Source: Kiloniellales bacterium (GTDB lineage Bacteria > Pseudomonadota > Alphaproteobacteria > Kiloniellales > JAKSDN01). Taken from it: a stretch of 12,147 bases of DNA. The number at the start of each line of letters is the position of its first letter. Within the stretch, counting starts at the first letter, position 1. Location: assembly GCA_022360075.1 (NCBI GenBank), contig JAKSDN010000970.1, forward strand, positions 1 through 12,147. Reading direction: 5' to 3'. The position numbers were made by a program, and so were the translations under genes. The notes beneath the pieces are model-generated. The model was not told where the DNA came from. It saw only the letters and a list, made by a program, of their open reading frames with translations, and ran no database searches. This document shows, piece by piece, positions 7,369 through 12,147 of the stretch.

Positions 7369-8640
7369 TCAGAGGCTCTTCAGAACCTGATTGGCGGTGA
7401 AAGCCATCTGGTAGAGGCGCGACATGACCGGGGCCGAGCTCACGCGGCTGGGCTCCGAGATCGGCAGCGGCAGGTCCTCCTCCTTGCCGCCCGCCAGCAG
7501 CTCGGCCATGGCCTTGCCGAACATCGTGCCCGGCGTGATACCCCTGCCGTTGTAGCCGATCGGCGTGTAAAGGCCATCGGCCAGGCGGTGTATGCGCGGC
7601 AGGTGATCGGGGGTGAGGGCGATCTGACCGTGCCAGCAATGCTCGAACTCGACCAAGCCGAGATCGGGGAAGAGGCGCTTCAAGGTGCGCGCGGCCCATC
7701 TCCGGGAAAGGCCCTTCATCCCGCCGATCACCGTGCCCATCGAGCCGATGATGAGCCGACCGAAGGCGTCGCGGCGCAGCGAGAACATGATCGGGCCGGT
7801 GTCCCAAAGCCCTTGGCCGCCGCTCAGGATCGACCGCCCGCGCTCACCCAGTGGATTGGTGGCGAGCTGGAAGTAGTGGATCATGGTGAAGGTGTTCTTG
7901 AGCCCCGGCCAGAGGTCGTCCGAGTAGGCGTTGGTGCCCAGGACCACCGACTTGGCCGTCACGGAACCGCGGTTGGTCTCGATGATCCATCTCGCGCCGT
8001 CGCGGCGAAGTCCCTTGGCCGCAACGCCGGTCACCACCGTCGCGCCGGCGCCCTGCGCCGCGCGGGCCAAGCCCCGGACGTAGCCCATCGGGTTGATCGT
8101 GCCGGCGCGATGGTCGACCAGGCCGCCATGGAACCGCTCGCTGCCGATCAGCTTGGCCGCCTCGTCGCGCGACAAGAGATCGACCGGCGCACCCAGACGA
8201 CGCCACTCCTCGGCGCGGCGCTCGAGGTCCGCGTAGCCCTTGGGCGAATGGGCTGCGTGGATCGTTCCGGTCCGCGTCGCCTCGCAACGGATCTGATGCC
8301 GCTCGATGAGCGATTGAACATAGGCCGGCGCGTCGCCCAGCGTCTTGATGAGCGCCGCACCCCGCGTCTCGCCGAGCTTCCGGCGCACGTCCTGCGGCGG
8401 CAGCCACAGGCCGGCGTTGACGAGGCCGACGTTGCGACCGGAGCCGCCGTAGCCGATCTGGCGCGCTTCGAGCACAAGGCAATCGATGCCGCGCTCCGCC
8501 GCGTGCAGCGCCGTCGAGAGTCCGGTAAAACCACCGCCGACGATGGCCAGATCGGTCGTGCGATCGCCTTCCATGGCCGACGAGAGCGCAGGCTCCGCAG
8601 CGGAGACGTCCCAAAGCGAGATTGCGGAACCGCATTCCAT
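7369..8640 (-). CDS. FAD-dependent oxidoreductase of the DAO/DadA/PuuB type
   Basis: A 423-residue D-amino-acid-oxidase-superfamily flavoprotein, close to the length of gamma-glutamylputrescine oxidase. The N-terminal SLWDVSAAEPAL (8-19) followed by the dinucleotide motif DLAIVGGGFTGLSTALHAAERG (30-51) with Glu58 for the ribose is typical of this branch, as is GYGGSGRNVGLVNAG (63-77). A second FAD-contact motif GYNGRGITPG is at 362-371. Such enzymes oxidise an amine or N-methyl amino acid to an imine, releasing an aldehyde or keto acid, and pass electrons to O2 or a quinone. ATG 8640 keeps the conserved SLW segment. Met23 would remove it and has no better ribosome site, although neither start has a strong one. 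It is the first gene of the cluster and so likely sets the promoter-proximal end. In creatinine-type pathways an N-methylhydantoinase is followed by oxidation of sarcosine, which makes an N-methyl amino acid one possible substrate (inference). Confidence 0.9.
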   Translation of the reverse strand: MECGSAISLWDVSAAEPALSSAMEGDRTTDLAIVGGGFTGLSTALHAAERGIDCLVLEARQIGYGGSGRNVGLVNAGLWLPPQDVRRKLGETRGAALIKTLGDAPAYVQSLIERHQIRCEATRTGTIHAAHSPKGYADLERRAEEWRRLGAPVDLLSRDEAAKLIGSERFHGGLVDHRAGTINPMGYVRGLARAAQGAGATVVTGVAAKGLRRDGARWIIETNRGSVTAKSVVLGTNAYSDDLWPGLKNTFTMIHYFQLATNPLGERGRSILSGGQGLWDTGPIMFSLRRDAFGRLIIGSMGTVIGGMKGLSRRWAARTLKRLFPDLGLVEFEHCWHGQIALTPDHLPRIHRLADGLYTPIGYNGRGITPGTMFGKAMAELLAGGKEEDLPLPISEPSRVSSAPVMSRLYQMAFTANQVLKSL

Positions 8641-8665
8641 GTTGTCAGCTATCCGATCCGTTGCT

Positions 8666-8704
8666 GCCCGGCGTCGAAGAGGCCGGGCGACCTCGCGGCC
8701 GAGG
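8666..8704. other. Two adjacent hairpins in the oxidase leader region
   Basis: GCCCGGC (8666-8672) pairs with GCCGGGC (8682-8688) around a 9-nt loop. Immediately beside it CCTCG (8691-8695) pairs with CGAGG (8700-8704) around CGGC. Both lie between the AT-rich promoter candidate and the oxidase start, so they would fall in the 5' untranslated leader of the minus-strand operon. GC-rich sequence forms hairpins easily, and no ligand-binding RNA class is recognised. Role unknown. Confidence 0.3.
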
Positions 8705-8717
8705 CTCTTCCGGCACC

Positions 8718-8776
8718 TTGAACGAGATGCGCAATTGTGTCAATATTCAAAATATATGTTCTGAATATCAGCACAA
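8718..8776. promoter_or_regulatory. AT-rich divergent promoter/operator region with inverted repeat
   Basis: This is the only strongly AT-rich patch in the window and lies between the divergent oxidase and rhodanese genes. It holds a perfect 7-bp inverted repeat, ATATTCA (8743-8749) and TGAATAT (8762-8768), with centres 19 bp apart, about two helical turns, which suits a dimeric regulator. A second small palindrome CTGA-ATA-TCAG spans 8761-8771. A possible plus-strand promoter is TTGAAC (8718-8723) with AATATT (8742-8747). A possible minus-strand one is TTGTGC (8776-8771) with TATTTT (8754-8749). Both are weak matches. The IclR-family protein encoded nearby is a candidate binder, but nothing in the sequence proves it. 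Confidence 0.45.
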
Positions 8777-8789
8777 ATGGACAGGATCG

Positions 8790-9197
8790 ATGCGCGAGCT
8801 CAACACCTCGGTCGCCGAGATGGTCGCGGCGGCACGCGCGCGAATCGAAGAGATCGAAACCGAACAGGCTTTGACGCTGGTCGGGGACCCGTCCGTCGTC
8901 ATCGTCGACATCCGCGACGTGCGCGAGCGCCAGCGGTCAGGCTACATCCCGGGCAGCTTCCATTGCCCGCGCGGCATGGCGGAGTTCTGGGTCGATCCGA
9001 AGAGCCCGTACTTCAGGGATGTCTTCGCGCAGGACAAGAAGTTCGTCTTTCACTGCGCCTCGGGATGGCGCTCGGCCTTGACCGTGGCCACGCTGAACGA
9101 CATGGGCTTCGAAGCGGCCCATCTGAAAGAAGGCTTCGCGGCCTGGGAGAAGCAGGGCGGCCCCGTGGAGTTCCCCGGTCCGCAGCGCAAGCGATAG
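8790..9197 (+). CDS. Rhodanese-like domain protein (single domain)
   Basis: A 135-residue single-domain rhodanese, no signal peptide or membrane segment, so cytoplasmic. The start is ATG 8790, with AGGA about 6 nt upstream. The frame is open back to 8622, but that stretch runs through the AT-rich promoter region and starts inside the opposing oxidase gene. An N-terminal helix (8-26) precedes the domain. The CH2A-like motif VIVDIRDVRE (37-46) and GYIPGSFHCPRG (51-62) lead to the active-site loop FHCASGWRSA (87-96) with catalytic Cys89 and Arg94. The loop is followed by the usual MGF.AAHLKEGFAAWEKQGGP end. Rhodaneses carry a persulfide and transfer sulfane sulfur to cyanide, thiols or sulfite. 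It is divergent from the catabolic cluster and shares its regulatory gap, so co-regulation is plausible. Together with the CDO-like cupin it hints at sulfur handling. Confidence 0.9.
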   Translation: MRELNTSVAEMVAAARARIEEIETEQALTLVGDPSVVIVDIRDVRERQRSGYIPGSFHCPRGMAEFWVDPKSPYFRDVFAQDKKFVFHCASGWRSALTVATLNDMGFEAAHLKEGFAAWEKQGGPVEFPGPQRKR

Positions 9198-9289
9198 ACT
9201 GCCGTTGCCGAGGCGAATGGAGGAGCCTTAGAGCCTGGCCCAAACTGACTGGTTTCAGAACAAGAGCTTGGAGAGAAATCCCTCCTTAC

Positions 9290-9377
9290 TTGTCATTGCC
9301 GGACTTGATCCGGCAATCCAGGCATCGCTTGACCTAGGTGCCACTCTGGATCACCGGGTCAAGCCCGGTGATGACAA
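9290..9377. repeat. Palindromic extragenic element with two nested hairpins
   Basis: An 88-nt element fills the middle of the 231-nt gap (9198-9428) between the convergent rhodanese and IclR genes. Two 32-nt arms (9290-9321 and 9346-9377) are inverted copies matching at 26 of 32 positions, with outer ends TTGTCAT and ATGACAA and inner ends ATCCAG and CTGGAT. Each arm also folds alone: TGCCGGA-CTTGA-TCCGGCA (9297-9315) and CACCGGG-TCAAG-CCCGGTG (9352-9370), each a perfect 7-bp stem. The 24-nt centre contains the palindrome ACCTAGGT (9332-9339). From general knowledge this resembles dispersed REP/MITE-like repeats common in alphaproteobacterial genomes. Its location between two gene ends also allows a role as bidirectional terminator. 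Nothing else identifiable is in the gap. Confidence 0.85.
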
Positions 9378-9428
9378 ATGATGTGTGGCAACCCTTTGAT
9401 CTCACGAAATTCATCTCGAGTCAGACTC

Positions 9429-10268
9429 TTAGAGCTTCTTCAAGGCTTCGGAGACGCCTTCGGCCGCGCGCTGCACGAGCACGCCGATCTCCTTGTCGCG
9501 ATCCTCGGTCAGGTTAACGTCGGGCACCGACACGCCGATCGCCGCGACCGGCCGGCCACTGGGCAAGCGCACCGCGGCGCCGAAGCTGAAGATGCGCTCG
9601 CGATACTCGCCCGTATCGACGGCATAGCCGCGGGCCTGGGTCTCCGCCATGTCGGCGTCGAGCCGCTTGAGGGATGTCAGCGTCCTGTCCGTGTACTTGG
9701 TCAGGTGACCGCGCACCTGATCACGCAGGCGGCTGTAGTCCGCCGCGAGCAAGGCCTTGCCGGTGCCCACGCAGTGAATCGGCGCGCTGCCGCCGATCGG
9801 GTTCCACGAGCGAATGGGCTGGGTGCTCTCGATCTTGTCGATGTAGACCACGGAGAGCCCGTCGGGGACGGCGAGATAGATCGCCTCTCCGGTCTTGTTG
9901 GAGAGCATCTGCATCTGCGGCGCCGCGATCGCCGGCAGATCGAGGTTTTCGATCACAGAGAGGCCGACCTGCCAGACCTTCATCGTCGCCGCGTAGGACT
10001 TGGACTCGGAGTTGCGGACGTAGCCGAGGGCCGTCAGCGTCTGCAAGAGGCGAAAGGTGTTGGACTTGGTAAGCTCGAGCTCGCGGGAGAGCTCGGTCAC
10101 GCCCTTTCCGGTCTTCGATTTCGCGAGCGCTTCAAGGACGTGAAGGCCCTTCGATAGCGTCGAGTCGACGCGGACCGGGCGGTCCGCCTTCGCGCCGCCT
10201 GACTTTTCTTTCAGTGATTTCAAGGAAGCCGCTCGATCTCGCTGTAAATCATCGGTCCGTCCTATCAA
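9429..10268 (-). CDS. IclR-family transcriptional regulator
   Basis: A 279-residue IclR-type regulator. A basic, probably flexible N-terminal tail (1-34) precedes the winged helix-turn-helix: TLSKGLHVLEALA (37-49), then GVTELSREL.L.KSNTFRLLQTL (56-78) and the wing GYVRN.ESKSYAATMKVWQVG. The rest, from about 105 on, is the IclR effector-binding domain, with SVVYIDKIES, PIHCVGTGKALLA and RGYAVDTGEYRERIFSFGAAV. The start is TTG 10268; no ATG exists in frame near the N-terminus, and GGGAG lies 5 nt before this TTG. A second TTG at codon 16 is less well placed. IclR proteins are usually dimeric or tetrameric repressors or activators of nearby catabolic genes, responding to a small acid. It lies 25 nt behind the Mo-enzyme gene on the same strand, so it is probably co-transcribed with it. 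Targets may include that gene and the divergent 8718-8776 region. Confidence 0.91.
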   Translation of the reverse strand: MIGRTDDLQRDRAASLKSLKEKSGGAKADRPVRVDSTLSKGLHVLEALAKSKTGKGVTELSRELELTKSNTFRLLQTLTALGYVRNSESKSYAATMKVWQVGLSVIENLDLPAIAAPQMQMLSNKTGEAIYLAVPDGLSVVYIDKIESTQPIRSWNPIGGSAPIHCVGTGKALLAADYSRLRDQVRGHLTKYTDRTLTSLKRLDADMAETQARGYAVDTGEYRERIFSFGAAVRLPSGRPVAAIGVSVPDVNLTEDRDKEIGVLVQRAAEGVSEALKKL

Positions 10269-10293
10269 ACCGGCTCCCGGCGGGCAACGTCTG

Positions 10294-12147
10294 TCACGGA
10301 TCGCTCCCCGAGATCGGGGGCTCGAAGGCCCGAACCGGCGGCAGGTCCCCTTCGAACTTCCTGACCTCCACGAAGGCGGACTGGGCTGCCGGGCCCTGTG
10401 ACAGCCGAGACGTGCGGAGGTCGTGGGTCAGGACGTTCGGGTTGCCGTGCCGCTCGAGATGGTCGGAATCGGAAAGATCGGGGTCGTACCAGGCGCCGGT
10501 CCAGAGAAAGACCGCTCCTTGGCGGATATCCTCGGTCACGACCGCGCCGGCCAGGCAGCGCCCGCGCGCGTTGAGAAGCATCACGATGTCGCCGTCCGCG
10601 ATGCCGCGGCTGGCGGCGTCCCGTGCGTTGATCAGCACCGGCTCCCGGCCGCGGATCTTGCGGCTCATGCTGAAGGCGCCGTTGTCGTACTGGCTGTGCA
10701 GCCGCGTCCCCGGCTGGCCCGAGAGGAGATGCAGCGGATAGTCCTTCGCCGCGCCCGACGCCCGTTCGCGCGGCGGCAGCCAGGTCGGATGGCCGGGGCA
10801 GTCGTCGTAACCGAAGCCGGCGATGACATCGGAGGCGAGCTCGATCTTGCCGCTGGGCGTCGCCAGCGGATGGGCCTCCGGGTTCGCGCGGAACGCGGAG
10901 AGGTAGACGGCGTCCGGCGCCGGGTCGTCGAACTGCACGATGTCGCCGCGCAGGAACGCGCCCCACGCCGGCAAGCTGATGCCGCGGGCGCCGGCACGCT
11001 CGCGCATCTCCGCCCACATCTCTTCCTGCCACTCTTCGGCGCTCAGCCGGCGGCTGAAGCGGGTGCCGAGCGAGAGGCGGCGCTCCAGCTCCGTGAAGAT
11101 CTCGAATTCGGTTCGCGCTTCCCCGGCAGGCTCCACCGCCTTCGGCATGGGGACCAGGGCATTGTCTTGCGTGCCGGCGCCGAAGTCCGTGCGCTCCTGC
11201 GGCGCGGCGACCGGCAGCACGATGTCGGCGTGGCGGGCTGTGGCGGTCCAGCTTATCTCGTTGACGATGATGGTCTCCGGCCGCTGGAACGCGCGGCGCA
11301 GCCGATTGAGGTCCTGGTGGTGGTGAAAGGGGTTGCCGCCGGCCCACCAGACCATGCGGATATCCGGGAAGGTGCGGCGCTGGCCGTTGTAGTCGTAGAC
11401 GCCGCCTGGGTTGAGCAGCATCTCCGAGACCATGGCCACCGGCACGAAAGTCTCGACAGGATTGCTCCCTTGGGGAAAGGCCGGCCAGCGCAGCGGCCGG
11501 TCCATCGAGCCGATGCTGGCGTCGGCGCCGTAGCCGATGCCGAAGCCGCCGCCCGGCAGTCCGATCTGGCCCAGCATCGCGGCCAGGACCACGGTCATCC
11601 ACAGCGGCTGCTCGCCGTAGTCGGCGCGCTGCAGCCCGACCGCGGTGCAGATGAGCGTGCGGCCCGCAGCCATCTGCCGCGCCAGCCCGCGCATCCGCGC
11701 CGCCGGCACGCCGGATTGCTCGGCCGCCCAGTCCGCGTCCTTCATCACGCCGTCCATCTCGCCGCGCAAATAGGCCGCGACGACGTCGAAGCCGACGGTG
11801 TAGCGCGACAGAAAGGCGGTATCGTGCAGCCCCTCGGTCAGCAGCGTATGGGCGAGGCCCATCATGACGGCCGTGTCCGAGCCGGGGCGGGGCGGGATCC
11901 ACTCGGCGTTCAGCGCTTCCGCGGCATCGCCGCGAAGCGGGCTGAAGTTAACGAACGCCACGCCGGCCTTCGCGCATTCGGTGAGCTCGTCGCGCAGCCG
12001 ATGCCGACCGACGCCGCCGCCCGAGACCTGCGCGTTGCGCAGCGGGATGCCGCCGAACATCACGACCAGCCGACCCTCGCGGGCGATGACGCGCCAGCGC
12101 GTCGCCTGCTTCACGTGGTCGCGGAAGTTGCCGACGATGTGCGGCAT
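10294..12147 (-). CDS. Molybdopterin S/N-oxide reductase (BisC/TorA/DMSO-reductase type), N-terminus beyond window
   Basis: The C-terminal 617 residues of a Mo-bis-PGD enzyme; the frame is open to the right edge and the Met at 12147 matches an internal IMPHIVG-like position, so roughly 130-200 residues are missing. Diagnostic of the biotin-sulfoxide/TMAO/DMSO reductase branch are GNPFHHHQDLNRL (fragment 271-283), SWTATARHADIVLP (299-312), TPSGKIELASD (430-440) and GQPGTRLHSQYDNG (477-490) in the C-terminal dinucleotide-binding domain. These enzymes reduce S- or N-oxides in the periplasm (TorA/DorA) or cytoplasm (BisC) using a Ser-ligated Mo and no Fe-S cluster. The Ser ligand and any Tat signal are in the missing part, so substrate and location are open. 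The IclR gene follows by 25 nt. Confidence 0.9.
   Translation of the reverse strand: MPHIVGNFRDHVKQATRWRVIAREGRLVVMFGGIPLRNAQVSGGGVGRHRLRDELTECAKAGVAFVNFSPLRGDAAEALNAEWIPPRPGSDTAVMMGLAHTLLTEGLHDTAFLSRYTVGFDVVAAYLRGEMDGVMKDADWAAEQSGVPAARMRGLARQMAAGRTLICTAVGLQRADYGEQPLWMTVVLAAMLGQIGLPGGGFGIGYGADASIGSMDRPLRWPAFPQGSNPVETFVPVAMVSEMLLNPGGVYDYNGQRRTFPDIRMVWWAGGNPFHHHQDLNRLRRAFQRPETIIVNEISWTATARHADIVLPVAAPQERTDFGAGTQDNALVPMPKAVEPAGEARTEFEIFTELERRLSLGTRFSRRLSAEEWQEEMWAEMRERAGARGISLPAWGAFLRGDIVQFDDPAPDAVYLSAFRANPEAHPLATPSGKIELASDVIAGFGYDDCPGHPTWLPPRERASGAAKDYPLHLLSGQPGTRLHSQYDNGAFSMSRKIRGREPVLINARDAASRGIADGDIVMLLNARGRCLAGAVVTEDIRQGAVFLWTGAWYDPDLSDSDHLERHGNPNVLTHDLRTSRLSQGPAAQSAFVEVRKFEGDLPPVRAFEPPISGSDP

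Noticed and set aside
7261..8721. A 486-codon plus-strand open frame, and similarly 1056-2183
   Set aside because: Both are antisense shadows of the oxidase and CaiB genes, with composition typical of reverse-frame translation and no family motifs.
8622..8789. N-terminal extension of the rhodanese to an ATG at 8622
   Set aside because: The extension crosses the AT-rich regulatory gap, overlaps the opposing oxidase start, lacks a ribosome site and has no domain. ATG 8790 has AGGA in place.
9230..9429. Imperfect inverted motif AGAGCCTGGCCC (9230-9241) / GAGTCAGACTCT (9418-9429) suggesting a ~200-bp MITE around the double hairpin
   Set aside because: Only 9 of 12 positions match, which is expected by chance among the many possible pairs in the gap, and no target-site duplication is visible.
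10265..11902. A 545-codon minus-strand frame overlapping the Mo enzyme
   Set aside because: It is an alternative frame of the reductase gene; only the 10294-12147 frame has the GNPFHHHQD and TARHADIVLP motifs.
1..12147. CRISPR array, tRNA or rRNA genes, prophage or IS transposase
   Set aside because: I looked for regularly spaced direct repeats, tRNA-like cloverleaf sequence with CCA-type ends and integrase/transposase motifs and saw none; the only repeat is the extragenic palindrome at 9290-9377.

Overview
This is a 12.1 kb, visibly GC-rich window that is almost entirely coding, from a bacterium that looks alphaproteobacterial. The evidence is the codon use, the family mix (MttB-type methyltransferase, HyuA/HyuB, DadA-type oxidase, IclR, BisC/TorA-type Mo enzyme) and an extragenic double-hairpin repeat of the kind common in Alphaproteobacteria. 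No finer taxonomic call is supported.

Layout: (1) 1-212, plus strand, the last 69 or so codons of an MttB-family methyltransferase, running convergently into (2) a seven-gene minus-strand cluster transcribed from about 8640 down to 235. Its order is FAD-dependent amine/amino-acid oxidase, hyuA-like ATP-dependent hydantoinase/oxoprolinase subunit, hyuB-like subunit, SDR dehydrogenase, cysteine-dioxygenase-like cupin, CaiB/BaiF CoA-transferase, and a divergent crotonase. The spacings (16 nt, 4-nt ATGA overlap, 12, 75, 55 and 11 nt) suggest an operon, possibly with a processing or attenuation point in the 75-nt gap. (3) A small rhodanese gene is read divergently on the plus strand (8790-9197); the 149-nt gap between it and the oxidase holds the only AT-rich island in the window, with a 7-bp inverted repeat. 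(4) The 231-nt gap between rhodanese and the convergent IclR gene carries an 88-nt two-hairpin palindromic element. (5) Farther right, on the minus strand, an IclR-family regulator (TTG start) follows 25 nt behind the C-terminal 617 residues of a Mo-bis-PGD S/N-oxide reductase cut by the window edge.

How the genes could work together (inference): ATP-driven opening of a lactam/hydantoin-like ring by HyuAB, oxidation of the resulting (N-alkyl) amino acid by the DadA-type oxidase, an alcohol/carbonyl step by the SDR, thiol oxidation by the cupin dioxygenase, CoA activation by the CaiB transferase and a crotonase step on the acyl-CoA. The rhodanese, the CDO-like cupin and the S/N-oxide reductase family at the right edge give the locus a sulfur theme, and the MttB family at the left edge suggests methylated amines. 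The real substrate cannot be read from sequence, and no transporter gene is visible in the window.
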